A stretch of DNA of 64,000 bases from Calliopum simillimum (lineage: Eukaryota > Arthropoda > Insecta > Diptera > Lauxaniidae). How positions within the stretch are numbered: position 1 is the stretch's first letter; each line of letters starts with the position of its first letter. The notes beneath the pieces are model-generated. The model saw only the letters and a program-made list of their open reading frames with translations. It made no database searches and had not been told where the DNA came from. The translations under genes and the position numbers were made by a program. Shown here one piece after another: positions 1-12,199 of this stretch. The DNA is taken from NCBI GenBank assembly GCA_951812925.1, contig OX638370.1, positions 48,921,948 through 48,985,947 of the forward strand, read 5' to 3'.

Positions 1-951
1 CTATAAAAAGAATGCCGATATTTATTGTTGTTGTATACATAGCAATTTGACGACATTAGAGCTGTGCAGCGGCTAGCTAAAACGGGGAATTTGCAAGGCA
101 CACACGTTTTACATATAAGTATTAACAAGGTTCAATGCGTAAATGTCAGAAAAAATTTACCCTGCATGCTGTGGGGCTAGGACAACTCAAAAATAAATAG
201 AAAATAGCCATTTATCAATTAAATTGTAGTATTTTTTCAATCTAAGCTGATTGGCTGATAAGATCGTAGTTTAATATAGAAAAAAATACTTTTTTGGTCA
301 GAATCCTTTTTATTCATAAAAATATGCTCATTTAAAAGCGATACAATCATTCCAAAGCTTTTCTATCATTTTTTCGGTGATCAACTCCTAATTTGAGCCA
401 AATTTCTTTATAGTGAGCGTTTTTTTAAGGTCTGCGCACAGTTAAAAGTAAATAGCTGGGAGACAAATCTGTGGAATAGGGTGGTTGCGGAAGCAATTCA
501 AAAAGGAATTCATTCTTTCATCGACTTGTCACGCGGTGCATTGTCAAACGCGCCACCCACTTTGAAAGTAATTCTTTAAGGTGTCAGCTCGCTCACACAA
601 TTTCACTTTTAGGTATTCTAAAACTGTGAATTTTTTTTTATATTATTCGGAAAAACTACCGATTTTGGGGGAGCAGAGCATTATTTTTGCTTGAATGACC
701 ACATTTAAATTCAGGATGGCAGTCAATAATGGTAGATTTCTCTAGTGTTGGTCCAGACCACATTTATCAAGCCGAACTTTTGTTTTAATGGTGTTTTCTC
801 ATAAAAAAAATGTTTTATAAACACACGGATTTCTTTTTTATCATTCTTTTGAAAATAACAGAATTTGTTGTTTTGAAACCATAGTAACTTTTGAATCAAA
901 CGTCAGATAACCATAAAATTTTATAGCTACTAATTCTATATTTGTTGCTCT
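1..951. other. No recognisable feature (AT-rich)
   Basis: No open frame with protein-like composition, paired inverted repeat or RNA gene was recognised here. The sequence is AT-rich intergenic or intronic DNA upstream of the lectin exons. Confidence 0.5.
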
Positions 952-1394
952 GGCTGACTTCCTAAACTAAAGTTGCAATGCAACCATGTTTTCACATGCG
1001 CAACATTTACATGGCAACATTGTTACAAATGTTGCTTTGTCAAACTTTGACGTTGTATTTTTCAGTAATAAAGGAACACAAAAATTGCTCGAGGTGGTTG
1101 TTGTGTTGTTAAAATGAAATGTTAAAACATTATTTAAAAACATGCTTAAAATATTATAAAAGTAATTGTTAATTGTTAATTAAATTCACTACTTACTTTA
1201 TTTCATCCATATTGCTTCGCGCCAAATTTTAAGCAACAATATTAAAATTGATGCGCTAGTTGCGCAGCTGTTGTGTAGTAAAAAGAGTTGCTGTTCAAAA
1301 AGGAACATAGGACATTGTCAAAAATGTTGCTACTATATTTAGGAACCGAATGCATTGCAGTGTTGCATTGCAACCTTGGCTTAGGAAGTCAGCC
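952..1394. mobile_element. MITE-like inverted-repeat element (443 bp)
   Basis: The ends are inverted copies: GGCTGACTTCCTAA followed by AAGTTGCAATGCAAC on the left and its reverse complement on the right, with small mismatches. No coding frame lies inside. A TCT triplet abuts both ends and could be a 3-bp target duplication, but this is weak. It is probably a non-autonomous DNA transposon. Confidence 0.6.
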
Positions 1395-1645
1395 TCTATC
1401 TGTGTGTCAGACCATGGGCTTATCAGCTGATGTGATACATCGCAATGAAAGGGTTGTCATGCGATAAAAGGGACCGAAACCATATAATTCGTTCTGTTAA
1501 CCGGTTGGTAAAATAATTGATTAGAATGACGATTACTTCATCTGTTAGTATTTAAATCAATATACTTAGTTAAGATGCAGCAAGAGACCCAGTCACAAAG
1601 TGATGAAGGAAGTTTTGAAGAATCTGTCCAATTAACGCCTTTAAG

Positions 1646-1719
1646 AGCAAAACGGCAAAATGATTTTGCATTCTTTCAATTATATCATCTACATATATAT
1701 ATCATTTTGCCGTTTTGCT
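1646..1719. other. 19-bp perfect stem-loop
   Basis: A 19-bp arm at 1646-1664 (AGCAAAACGGCAAAATGAT) is perfectly reverse-complemented at 1701-1719, with a 36-nt AT-rich loop and a (TA)n tract directly after. A short frame of 59 codons starting at 1575 with a hydrophilic N-terminus (MQQETQSQSDEGSFEE) runs into the stem; I cannot tell whether it is translated. Confidence 0.6.
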
Positions 1720-1758
1720 TTTATATATATATATATATATACATATATAGATAAACTG

Positions 1759-2009
1759 TCACTCTTAGGCCAGATTCACGAAAGTGCAAATTTTCAGTTT
1801 TGAAATAATGTGGTTCTCTTGTACAAAATGGTTCAATAAAGTTATGCCAGAAGTATGAAAGCTATATCTGAAGTGGTTTAATAGCAAATGCAAAGCTTAT
1901 TACACGAAAAAGCAAAATTTACATATAATTTTCATATTTAAAAAAATTCCAAATAGCAATTTCCCAAATGCAATAATTTTCACATTCGTGAATCTGGCCT
2001 AAGAGTGAC
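1759..2009. mobile_element. MITE with 25-bp terminal inverted repeats (251 bp)
   Basis: The left end GTCACTCTTAGGCCAGATTC is matched in inverse at 1985-2009; the arms are identical over 25 bp (1759-1783 against 1985-2009). The interior is AT-rich and non-coding. The target duplication is not clear. Confidence 0.75.
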
Positions 2010-2210
2010 GATATGTGGATGATTCTACTCTCGAAGTAAGGAAAATGCAATAATTTCGGCACAATTTTTTTTTTTTGTATATAAGTTCAGAGAAATAGTA
2101 TAATTTTAACTTGGGTCTTTTTTGTACTGCCGCAACAAAATTTCACACACAAAACTCGGCGTATCGACTAAAATGTCCACGTTCCGAGACAAGTGATAAC
2201 GACTCTACGA

Positions 2211-2494
2211 CATCTTTACTTAGTTCATTCGCATCAAAAGCCAACAAAGGTATAGATACGCAAATTCAGCAAAATTTTTAAATGTTTTTAAAGTCGAATG
2301 ACAAAGTTCAAAAACATAAATATTTTTTAATAAAACTGAATATTGATTGTAAAATTTTACAATTACTCTGAAAGACAAATTACATATATCATTTCTTTTG
2401 CAAAAGAAAGTTTTCGGTAGGATTCCAATCATGCTTCTCGTTTGTTGCAGAATTTCGTTGTGCCTTTTTGATACGAATGAACTAAGTAAAGATG
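2211..2494. mobile_element. MITE with about 28-bp terminal inverted repeats (284 bp)
   Basis: CATCTTTACTTAGTTCATTC at 2211 is inverted at 2475-2494, and the match continues about 8 bp further inward with one mismatch. A reading frame across it (2220-2561, minus) is low-complexity and judged non-coding. Confidence 0.7.
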
Positions 2495-3056
2495 CCTTAC
2501 CGATATTTTGGATGTTTTTCAACATTTTTGGATCTTTACTGATATTTGAGATGTTTTTCAAAATATTTTAATAGGTACTTTTGGACTTTTACCGATATTT
2601 TGGATGTTTTTGGATATTTTTGGACTTTAACCTATATTTTAGATGTTTTTCTATACTTTTGCACTTTAACAAATTTCTTCGATGTATTTCGACCTTTACC
2701 TATAATTTGGATGTTTTTCGATACACTTGGAGTTTTACCAATTTCTTCGATATATTTCAATATTTTTTGATACTTTTGGGCTTTTCTCACCCATATTTTA
2801 AACGTTTTTCGATACACTTGGACTTCGATGTATTTCGATATTTTTGAATAGTTTTGGAGTTTTGCCGATATTTTAGCAATTTTCCGGAATTTTTCGACTT
2901 TTACCGATTTCTTCAATATATTCAATATTTTCGATTCTTTTGGAATTTTACCGATATTTTTCAATATTTTCGATACTTTTGGACTTTCACCGGAGGAATC
3001 GGTGTATTTTAATATTTTTCGATAAATTTGGACTTTTACTGATATGTTAGATGTGG
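2495..3056. repeat. Degenerate tandem repeat (minisatellite-like)
   Basis: Short phrases such as TTTTGGACTTTTACCGATAT, TTGGATGTTTTTCGATA and ATTTCTTCGATGTATTTCGA recur about a dozen times with drift. The repetition keeps frames open on both strands, giving Phe/Tyr-rich or Lys/Ile-rich conceptual proteins that are artefacts of the repeat. It starts directly at the end of the preceding MITE. Confidence 0.7.
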
Positions 3057-3185
3057 TAATTTTATGGAAAGCCGGTGTTGAATTTTTGAGAGTTTTAAAT
3101 TCTGAGCTGCGGCCGCAGGCCGCCTACTTACCCCTACTCCTATGTAAAATTACTGTGGCTAGCAAACTAGGTGTTGGAAAAACTT
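3053..3185 (-). repeat. Interspersed repeat fragment, related in inverse to 31160-31285
   Basis: The segment from GCCGGTGTTGAATTTTTG through GCTGCGGCCGCAGGCCGC to CTAGGTGTTGGA is the reverse complement, with mismatches, of 31160-31285. The core is a GC-rich palindrome in otherwise AT-rich DNA. It is half of a foldback family whose fuller copy lies at 30.96-31.48 kb. Confidence 0.6.
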
Positions 3186-3504
3186 TCGAACCATGTCCGA
3201 AAAACTTTCGTAAATGGAGATTATGTCCGTATGGATTATGACATGGCTCCGCCATAAAAAAGGTTTTTTGTTATTTTCTGGGAAAGTTTGGGGTTTTCCG
3301 AAAAACACTTTTCGTTTTTGATGAGCTCGAAACTAGCTCGAAATTCGTGTGTCAAAAAATTTTTGGGGATTTTCCGGGGAAATTTAAGGATTTCCGGAAA
3401 ACACTTCATTCAAGGTCAGCTCGAAACTAGCTCATAATTTCTGCGCTAACAGATTTCATCGCTTAATCTTCCCAAGGAGTCGTCTGGCTGGAAAAAATAA
3501 AGTT

Positions 3505-3660
3505 AGGGGCTGTCCATAAACTCCGTGACGCTAGAATTCGTTATATCCAACCCCCCTCCTATGTGACGGTAGCCTCATATAAAAATAAATAAAATACACC
3601 AAGCGTGACGCTTGCTCGAACCCCCCCCCCTAGCGTCACGGAGTTTATGGACAGCCCTTT
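3505..3660. mobile_element. Short MITE with about 28-bp inverted ends (156 bp)
   Basis: The ends read GGGCTGTCCATAAACTCCGT on the left and the reverse complement on the right (ACGGAGTTTATGGACAGCCC), extending through GACGCTA. The interior carries C-rich tracts (3549-3556 and 3621-3630). Confidence 0.75.
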
Positions 3661-6105
3661 AGCCATAAAAAAAGTTTTTTGGGATTTTCCGGAAAATGCT
3701 TTTAGCTCATAATTAGCTCGAAACTAGCTCCAAATTCTTGCGTTAAAAGATTTCATCTAACTCTTCCAGCGGACTCGTCTGGCTGAAAAAATTAACTAAG
3801 CTGTGCAAAAAAACTTTTTCGCTTTTCCGGAAAATGGAAAATTTCCCAGACAACGCGAAATTGCTGTTGAAAAGCTCAAAAAAAGCTCGAAATTCCCAAC
3901 CAAAAAACATCGAAATTCGTCACACTTGTATAGCCTACTTTATGCACATAAATTTATATTCCTGAATTGTAATATATGCCATAATTGTATGTCATTTGAA
4001 AGGTTATCAGACGACACATATCGTAAAAAAGTTTATATCAATACAACATGTTTAAATAGTGAAAATTAAAAGAAATGAAAAAGTGCCAAGTCCAAAATTT
4101 TTAACGAAAAAATGCTTAGTCGATTTTTAATGATACAAATTTTTTTACTTTGTTTATGAAATTAAGTCAATCGCACTAACTCTGGTCACAAAAGCGCATT
4201 GAGTCCTGGTGTTTTTAATAAAAATGGTTTTAGCTATCTATCAGTCAGGCTAGTTTGCGTTACAATTTTAGAAAATCAGAATGAATTTTAAATTTGGAAA
4301 GTAGTTTTGCAAGCAAACTTAAACAAGATTAGTAATTGTTTCCCTAATAAATAGATTTATTCAATGAAAATGTTTTTGATTTAAATAATTTTTCATGTTT
4401 AATAGCTTTACGGCTTTGTTGGCTTTTTTGTAAGATTTTTTTTGCGGTTTTAGATAACATCGATTAATAAAGAATGTATTAAATTCTAATGAATACGACA
4501 AAAGCGAGGCCGAGGCAGTGTTCGCACACCTCGTTTGAACTTGGTTTTACCTCGATGTTGTCCCACTCCAGGTTTTTTTCATGAAAAGTTGTTCACTGGG
4601 GTCCAAGTATGTATACAGAAAAATGTTTTTTATTTTTTTAATATCAGTCAAAGCTAATTGATTTTCAGGGTCGAATTTCGGTAACTAAATGGCCGCGTTA
4701 ACGAGACATTGTACTTTAAGGAATTTTTTTTTTATAAATTTTTTTGTTGAAAAAAAAAAAAAAACAAAAAGAGTTTTTGCGTTTTTTTAGAAAATTAACA
4801 ACAATTTCAATGTTAATTTCGATCTTGAATTCGAATCTGGCCCATAGTGGGACATAACTGTAGTGTTTCACCCAAATCAGTCTGCAGATCGTAAAATTAT
4901 TGATTTCAAAAATTTCAATCACAATTACATATAAAAATATTTTTGACTTTTTAGTTTTTAAACCTCATTTTACAAATAATCTATCAAATTATAAAAAGTA
5001 GGCGGTGCCACGCCCTCCAATAAATGAATTCATCACATCTCCGAAACTACTTGACGTAGGTAAATACATATGTTAAGCTTATCGTGAGAGAAAAGTTCTT
5101 GGGAAAAGTGGGTGGTGCCACGCCCACCAAAAAGCTGATAATAAATAATCTGATTGAAAAAATCTTACTGACCACAATTAAGTATGTGAATCTTGGCTTA
5201 CCATGTTTCACTCATTGCATAATTATCTTGATAGCGTAAAATTGAATTCCCTAGTGGATTGCAAAATGGTCTTGACAGAGTTTTTTGAGTAAAAACCCCA
5301 GGAATCTTTTAAGGACTGTATTATGAATATTAAGGACTGTATGGCGAGTGGTGGTGGAAAATATTAGACTTAATAAAGTTACATGTATGAAAAAAATAAT
5401 TGTAATTTTTTTCCTATTTCGAAATTTGATTAAAAAAATATCTAATTTTGCGACCTTTGAGCCTGAATAACTTAAAATGAGGCATTGATCTCGATATCAA
5501 TTTTCAAAATTTGTTTTAAAATACCAAAACTAAACGATTCCAATTGAAAAATAGCTGGTTCTAATTTTTTTGATTAGAAAACTAATCACTGGACTAAAAA
5601 TTTATATTTTTTGTTACTTTGTTACTTTCTTTCTAACAACCTTCATAACTAATTCTAAATGGTATCTGAATAAAATTATTTGATGGTCTTTATATAAAAG
5701 GCAAAATCCAATCTACTATTTTTTCAATTTTCGGCAAAAAATGCGAAATGAAAAGTAGATTTTTTTAAAAAATGGTTGAAATTGAGTTAGAAATAGTCAA
5801 AATGACTATGATATTATTTCTATTTTATTTCAATATATATTTTTAATTCATATATATTATTTAATTTTTTTGTGTAAAATATCTTTTTAAAATATCTTAA
5901 AAACAAATTATTTAAAAGTTACCTTGCGTTAGAAAAAATAATTTACTTACTTATTATGAGTAAAATATAAAGTATTGGAATAAGTATCTTGTGTATGCGT
6001 TCTCATTTGTCGTACGCTGTCTTTTTGTTATGAGGGTTTTTTTGTATCTCTTCATAGTAAGACGACTTCACTTGAAAAGAATTGGTTGAAAGATTTATAG
6101 TAGTG
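3661..6105. other. No gene recognised; AT-rich with repeat scraps
   Basis: About 2.4 kb without a supportable gene. It includes short phrases such as GGCGGTGCCACGCCCTCC (about 5001) and GGTGGTGCCACGCCCACC (about 5111), a repeated motif also seen in degraded form near 42.6 kb. Frames at 3803-4069 and 4716-4922 have no protein-like features. Confidence 0.5.
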
Positions 6106-6109
6106 GAGC

Positions 6110-6225
6110 CCAATAGGCCTCGCCAGCAAAGCCTTCGACCTCAAATTTGTGATCATCAAGTATTTCTAATAATTCGTCGATGAATAGTACCCTTATGAGC
6201 CCGTGACAGTACTCCTCCTAGGCAT
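6110..6225 (-). pseudogene. Decayed non-LTR reverse transcriptase relic
   Basis: On the minus strand the sequence decodes in shifting frames to phrases typical of R1/I-type reverse transcriptases: a degraded GGVLS box (6209-6224), then DELLEILDDHKFEVEGFA (about 6130-6190). The catalytic FADD box is replaced by FAGE. At least one frameshift lies between the boxes, so the copy is dead. Family membership rests on motif spacing, so it is tentative. It lies about 430 bp upstream of the first lectin exon and is not part of that gene. Confidence 0.4.
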
Positions 6226-6658
6226 TAGTTCCCCTTTCGAACTATGCCAATTTTCATGGCATGCAGAAACCTTTTGCATCTAAGTCGTTTCTTTCTCACT
6301 TTCTGAGTCAACCCGAAGCAGAGGATTTTTTGGACGTTGAGCTTTCATGCTGCCCCTCGCTGCCAGGGTAGTCTGAAGTGTGGTACCAGCTATTGACGGT
6401 CTTTCTCAAATTTCTTTCGGAAAGAGTATAAATATTTCCAATGAATGTTTTTAAAATAAAGTGGTAATTTACACGAGTAAATTTTTCGAACAAATTCTTT
6501 GAGTTTATAGTGGAGCAAAAAGTTGCTTTTTGGATCCCTCCACTTACTTACAGACTCAAAAAATTTGCTCGAAAAATTTTCTATTGTAAATTGCCAAAAA
6601 ATACTTGAAGAAAATTCGTTCAAAATTTAAAAAATTGTATAAATATTTTTATTTACAG

Positions 6659-7034
6659 GGCAGCGCATTACAACTATACATCTTGACGGTGTTCAGTATT
6701 TTATAAGCCGCATGAATCCGTACTCACCTGAGCTTAACTATTTCCTTGCTTATCAATATTGTCGTTCTTTGGGCTTACAATTGGCTTCGTTTGAAACGAA
6801 AGAGAAAGCTGAATCAATGACGACATATCTCAAAAACGCTGGTTATGGTAACTATGATTTTTGGACATCTGGAAATCGCTTAGGTACCGGAATGTTCCTT
6901 TGGATGAGTACTGGCTTGCCTTTCAACGCTACATTCGATTTCTTCGAAAACTCAGCGGATGCCATTCAAGCAGGACTATTAGACCCTATTGATCACAACA
7001 GTAACACATCACCGCAGCGGACAGCTCGTGATAG
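6659..7034 (+). CDS. C-type lectin gene, exon A (N-terminal half of lectin domain)
   Basis: This is an internal exon: acceptor TTTATTTACAG ends at 6658 and donor GATAG|GTAAAT starts at 7035. It opens with two bases completing a codon from an unseen upstream exon and ends two bases into a codon. It encodes about 125 residues: the first strand of a C-type lectin fold (GVQYFISRMNPYSPELNYF), the first conserved Cys (AYQYC), the helix LASFETKEKAES, the FWTSGNRLG motif that replaces WIGL in arthropod lectins, and FLWMSTGLPF. The usual EPN or QPD sugar/calcium-binding triplet is absent; in its place is a linker ending SNTSPQRTARD, so classical carbohydrate binding is doubtful. The family is mostly secreted or membrane-anchored. 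The closest relative I can suggest is a conserved dipteran lectin such as Drosophila tfc (CG9134), unverified. The 5' exons and promoter were not found. Confidence 0.9.
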
Positions 7035-7074
7035 GTAAATAATATTATTAATTAGAAAGGACATACTACGTATA

Positions 7075-8845
7075 TGGGGCGTTCCACGCTACTTCGACCA
7101 AGTTTCACGGGTCATGTCTCCGATTAACTTAAACACTTTTTGGTCGATAGAGGAACATAAATAATATGGTACAAAAACCAAAAAAACCGAAAAAATTCAC
7201 ACGTATTCCTTAGACAATTCTAAGCATTTCATGTCTTTAACACTTTATTCGGAAAATGCTTTCCTCTTGAGTAAAAAAAGAGTTTCGATCGGAGATAGTC
7301 AATTCACGCGTTTTTCGCTTCACAAAAAAATTCATAGCTCGCACAATTGTAGAGTGCACCCCAAAATTATGTAATCAAAATTTGAGCAATGTTCGGGCCT
7401 ATCATTAGAATTGTGTTCACAATTTAAAAAAATGGAATTTTTTAAAAAATCAATTTGTTTAATAGTGCAGTCATTTGGTAGTTTTACCTGGAAAGCTTTG
7501 CGGGATTTTTGCAAATGAGTTATTTTATAGATTTCGATGTGCTCTTTCAGAATTTCAACTTTGCTACCTCTAGTCGTGTTCGCTCGCGCCGCCATATTGG
7601 AAAAATGCCGCCCAAAATCAGTTTTTTACAAAAATCTCTTTAACGGTTACATTTAAAGAAAAATATTATGCGGCAATATTGTAGCTTATAAAATTTTCTA
7701 TAAAAATGACCTCAAAATTGTTTCCGTACGACCTGTAACTCAGGAGATATCCTAATTCAAAATTTGAAAAAAATTAGTAAACTGTGCATGCCGCTTATGA
7801 ATAGGCGCAGTGATGTGTTGAGCATAAAATTACGATAACTCATGAACGGTGAGTCACACGTTCATAGTAAAAACAACTATTTATAGGGAATTACTTCCAC
7901 TATAAGCAACATTTCATTTTTTTTTTTTACATGACCTAAAGCTTACGAGATATATTTTTCGACAAACCTGAAATTTAGAAAAAAACCGTTTTTTCAAAAT
8001 AGCTCCAAAACAGATCGTCCTAGAAAAAAAATTGTCCATGCATTTTGTAGAACGTTTAATTCCCTATAAAGGTCTCTCCGAACTATTTTTTCGTCAGACT
8101 TACCCTTCATGAGATATCGCGACTTGAAAATCATTCAAACTTGAACATATGTAGTATGAAGCATAGTACAATGTTCAATTTTGAATAATTTTCAAGACGT
8201 GATATCTCATGAACGGTAAGTCGGACGAAAAAACAGTTCGGAAAGACCCTCAAAAGGAATTTACTAATTTTTTTCAAATTTTGAATTAGGATATCTCCTG
8301 AGTTATAAGTCGTACGGAAGCAATTAAGGGGTCATTTTTATAGAAAATTTTATAAGCTACAATATTGCCCCAAAATATTTTTCTCTTGTAACCGTTAAGG
8401 AGATATTTGTAAAAAACTGATTTTGGGCGCCATTTTTCCAATATGGCGGCGCGAGCGAACATGACGCGACGTAGCAAAGTTGAAATTCTGAAAGAGCACA
8501 TCGAAATCTACATAATTACTTATTTGCAAAAATCCCGCAAAACTTTCCAGGTAACATCATTTTATTCCCCCTAATAATTGTTCTATAAATAAAAAATTTT
8601 TTTTGTTAATACATTGTACATGCGTGATTTTTTTCAAAATTTTCCCTGTTTTGGTTTTTGAAATAATCGAATATAAATATAAGTTAAATTTTTTGGTTTT
8701 TGTACCATAACTTTTGCAAAAATGCATCAAAAAATCTGAAAATTTTAATTTTTTCATTATTTATGTTCCTTGATCGACCAAAAATTTTTTAAGTTAATCG
8801 GATACATGACCCATGAAACTTTGTTGAACTATCGTATCGAATCAT
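7075..8845. mobile_element. Foldback element with long inverted repeats (about 1.8 kb)
   Basis: The whole segment folds on a centre near 7960. Outer arms share AAGTTTCA(C/T)GGGTCATGT and CCGATTAACTTAA; inner arms share GCGCGAGCGAAC, the GAAAGAGCACATCGAAATCTA phrase and the GGAGATATCCTAATTCAAA phrase. Arms are diverged and no protein is encoded. It begins about 40 bp after lectin exon A, inside the first intron. Exact ends and target duplication were not resolved. Confidence 0.75.
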
Positions 8846-9364
8846 AAATTAGTGCATATGGTCACAAAATTCATTTTGCATTATTAGTGCTAAAATGTGA
8901 AAATTCAAATCATAATATTTGAAGTCGCAAAATTAACAAAAACTTATGCCATACATCCAAACCAGGTTTTATTGCTGAAAGTTACCTTGTTTTGTTATAG
9001 CGCTTTAAAAACTACGTCAAAATAGCTGTTCCTGTTCCGGTTAGCTTTTTTTTGTAATTCAAAATATGAATAATGTGGTAAAATAAAATTTTTTTTTTTG
9101 ACCTCTTACGATTTTGACAAGACTAGTTCGTAACTAGTTTTTTGACAAAGGATAAGTCTGCATTCACCGTTTAATCGTCCATTTGGCCACACTTGAACCG
9201 TGAACACATTCTTCATTCATCTCATACACATATTTCATGGATCAAAAAAAAGTTTGACAAAAATGTATACTTAGATTAGGACTCAGAAAGTTGTTGAGTA
9301 ACAAAAAAAAAAAAAAAAAAAAAAAACTAGTAAGGGTGTAACGTGTGGCCTGGCCAAAAATTAA
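8846..9364. other. Intronic DNA, no feature except poly(A)
   Basis: There is no gene. A 25-nt A tract at about 9303-9327 just before CTAGTAAGGG may mark the 3' end of an unrecognised retroposed fragment. Confidence 0.4.
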
Positions 9365-9906
9365 ATACCCTACACTGAAGTATTTTGAAAATTTTGCTTG
9401 TATAGCGGTGCCTCACCTTTATGTTCGAATATGACTAGATTTTGCTAGAGCTTGCACTGATTATTTCAAGTATACATACATGCGAAATTTGGTTCCGTTA
9501 CCTCAAATAACGCTTGCATAGCATTTTGAAAATGTTGGTTGTACGGAACGTGCCACGCCTATTTTGGTTGCATTATCGTGAACAATGCTCCTAAAACTGC
9601 GTTTTGAATATATTTTTTGTATGGGCTGTAGGCAAGTCCGTTGAACGATTTTGCTAATTTTCAATCCCGCCGGTTTACTTTTACAAAAAAGGCAGCATAC
9701 CAAATTTCATGGAATTATCTTTCTTAGGTTTCCCGTAAAAATATTTTTACAAACGGACAGCCTGCCAGCCAGACAGACGGGCATGGCTATATCAACTCAA
9801 GAGGTGACGCTGTTCAAGAATATATACACTTTTCCATACCTGCCACGCCTCCTTTTCTGTGTTACAAACGAAAGGACGAATTGAATATACCCTGGGTGTA
9901 GGGTAT
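9365..9906 (+). mobile_element. Interspersed repeat ending GGTGTAGGGTAT (copy 1)
   Basis: The unit begins ATACCCTACAC and ends with the reverse complement GTGTAGGGTAT. Its core (GACGGGCATGGCTATATCAA, then CTCAAGAGGTGACGCTG and TTCAAGAATATATACA, then CCACGCCTCC) is repeated at 30465-30828, and a short inverted piece lies at 57410-57505. The two frames over it (9503-9703 minus, 9651-9884 plus) are not conserved between copies and are rejected. Confidence 0.65.
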
Positions 9907-10368
9907 AAAAAAACGCAAACCGCAGAAACCAAAGCTTTTTCTTTATTACACTTAAACTAACGCTCAGAGATAGCCCCTATAAATGCAATACAACGTGTTG
10001 AATTGCAGAGAAGGAAATAGGTTACTGGGAAGGGGGAAAATCTATAGATAAAAAAATCTATAATGATCCGTAAAAATTGTTTTTCAAATATCACAAAGTG
10101 ATAATAATCTCGTCAAAAATTACGGTTTATTCTAGTAATTCAATTACTTTACTGAATTCTCATGGAAAAGTAATGGCACGAAAGTAAAATATGCGGCTTA
10201 AACTTTAAAAAGTACAGATACAAACAGTAAAAACTATTGAATATAGAAGTAAAAATTTGTCGCATGAATAAATGCCAGAATACATTTTTTCAATTATTAC
10301 TGATTGAGATTGTAAAAAATTTAATTGAAATTTAATTTAAATAAAATAATAAGCTATAAAAATGAAAG
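9907..10368. other. Intronic DNA, no feature seen
   Basis: AT-rich sequence with no recognisable gene or paired repeat. Confidence 0.4.
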
Positions 10369-10460
10369 TGCTACAGTAGCTCAGTGGTTAGCGCGTCGCC
10401 TAGAAACACAAAGGTCTTAAGTTCGACACCAATCAACATAATTTTTTTTTTATTTTTATA
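10369..10460 (+). repeat. tRNA-derived SINE-like sequence
   Basis: Box A-like TAGCTCAGTGGTTAGCGCG (10379-10397) is followed about 35 nt later by box B-like AAGTTCGACACC, then a T-rich tail. A cloverleaf cannot be completed convincingly, so this is read as a tRNA-derived SINE head or tRNA pseudogene. Confidence 0.5.
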
Positions 10461-12046
10461 TTTTTTAAAAAATTTACTGTGTGTAGTCAGTAAAAAATAC
10501 GGTTTTTCTTTACGGGCGCACAGTTACTGAAAAAATCAGTAAAAATAACTGGGATTTTCAATGAATTTTTGCGGTTTAGTTTTTTCCGTGTACCGACGTC
10601 GGGAAAATGCTCGCAGGGAGATTATTCCACAACTAAATCGTGCGACCAAAGAACGAATTATCCTGATAGTGCGATGTTCTATTAAACATGGTTGCAATGC
10701 AATATGGATGGGCCTGATGATATATCCGAGTGCTGCGAGGGGATATATAAACTGATGGAACAAGCAAATCAATTTTTTTAAAAGCACTCCCCACTGTAAT
10801 ATCTATAAAAAGGGTGACACCCAACATTACGAGGGTATTTGAGAGAGTCGACAGAGGACACAACATCCGCTTCCCCTATCAACTTCGACGTTGAACTCTG
10901 TCTAGCAGCTCCAAAATAGTTTCTGGAGCCCTAGCGAATTGTCTTTTTTTAATTTTTTTCTTCTACGCAGATATTATTTGAACTATATACCAGGCATTGA
11001 AATAAGCTGCAGTAATGCCCTATTTCTGCAGTAATAACTTCAAATTTGCAGTAATAACTTTAGAAAGTTGTAAAAAATTGTAGTAATAATTTTCACCCAA
11101 ATTTATATTACTTTGTTTTGCGTTAACCGTTGTTTTAGTTGTCTAAACTCACCAATCTGGGCTAAAATGTAGCAACCACAATAAGTACTCGGAACTCTAC
11201 TTTAAACATATTTTTATAAATGCATTCGAAGAAAATTTCACCGTAAATTTTCAATTTTAAATTGAATTATTGCCATGATATCTGTTATTTATTATTAATA
11301 TTTAGTATGAATCACTTGAATAAGACATAAAAAAATTTCCGCTCCAAAAAGTTTCTGTAGGAATGCTTATTGTTTATAAAATCAGTGCAAATTTTTTCAT
11401 AGAATCTAGTTTTTATTGTTTTTTAATGGTATAAACGTATTTAGAGAATATTTACTAATAAAAAAATTTTGATTCAGCACCGACAAATACATACCTTGAA
11501 AATGACTACTTTGTTTTTGGTTTGTTGTGTTTTTTTCAATTGTTTCGTTTTTCGACCTCATTTCAAAAACGATCTGCTAGGATTTCATTCGAAACAGATT
11601 TCAAAACTATGAAATAGCTAAAATAAGATTCCGTGAACCGTTTTATTAGGCATTTTCATGAAACTTATTTTTGATTGAGGATAAGTGTGGGTAAAAATTC
11701 CGACTCGATAATTTGTAATATGCTGATTTGAGAATCTACTTTTTGCTTTAAAAATTTATTTAACAGGAAGGCAAATTTTATGTTTTATATGATAATTTGG
11801 TAGAAGGTAATTTTTAAGCAAATAGAGTTTCAGTTGTGCGGAATTTCCTCACTTGCGGATGTAAATGCGAAGCCCCTTTACAACCCTATACATGAATATA
11901 TTACATTCTTCTCACACTGTCAGTTTATAAGATAACAAAATATGAATTGACGGTACTCCCTTACTTAATTACTTTAAATATGACTCCTTAATTTTTATTT
12001 GATTTAATTTATTTATTCTTCTTTATTATTTCTTTTACAACGATAG
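10461..12046. other. Intronic DNA, no gene recognised
   Basis: About 1.6 kb between the SINE-like element and lectin exon B. Overlapping frames at 10536-10866 lie on both strands and match no known family. The last 40 bp hold the pyrimidine-rich acceptor tract of exon B. Confidence 0.4.
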
Positions 12047-12199
12047 CAGCAGCGGCGCAGAGAAAGGTTGTGTTATTTTAAGACAACCAGCATTAAAATG
12101 GATGCCAGAAGACTGTTCTGCTGTTAAAGACTTCATTTGCGAGCAGACTCGGTGCTATTATTACAACTATGGTAGTATTCCAGTATCATCAGCGCAGGG
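12047..12199 (+). CDS. C-type lectin gene, exon B (C-terminal half of lectin domain)
   Basis: A 153-nt exon bounded by acceptor TTTTACAACGATAG and donor CAGGG|GTAAGG. Its first base completes the split codon left by exon A (phase 2 to phase 2), giving the junction ARD-SSSG. It supplies the remaining conserved cysteines: KGC, then WMPEDC, then FICEQ, which is the canonical W-x-D/E-x-x-C...ICE end of a C-type lectin domain. A Tyr-rich stretch follows (RCYYYNYGSIPVSSAQG). The exon again ends two bases into a codon, matching exon C. Phase agreement across 5 kb of intron, with cysteines in the expected order, makes the assignment firm. Confidence 0.9.

Noticed and set aside
2220..2964. Overlapping frames on both strands (110-113 codons)
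   Set aside because: They are by-products of the MITE and the degenerate tandem repeat; conceptual proteins are repetitive Phe/Tyr or Lys/Ile strings on opposite strands of the same DNA.
9503..9884. Two opposing frames of 66 and 77 codons
   Set aside because: They lie in an interspersed repeat, and the matching copy at 30465-30828 does not keep the frames open.
10372..10440. tRNA gene
   Set aside because: Box A and box B-like words are present but no acceptor stem or proper anticodon arm can be formed; read as SINE-like.
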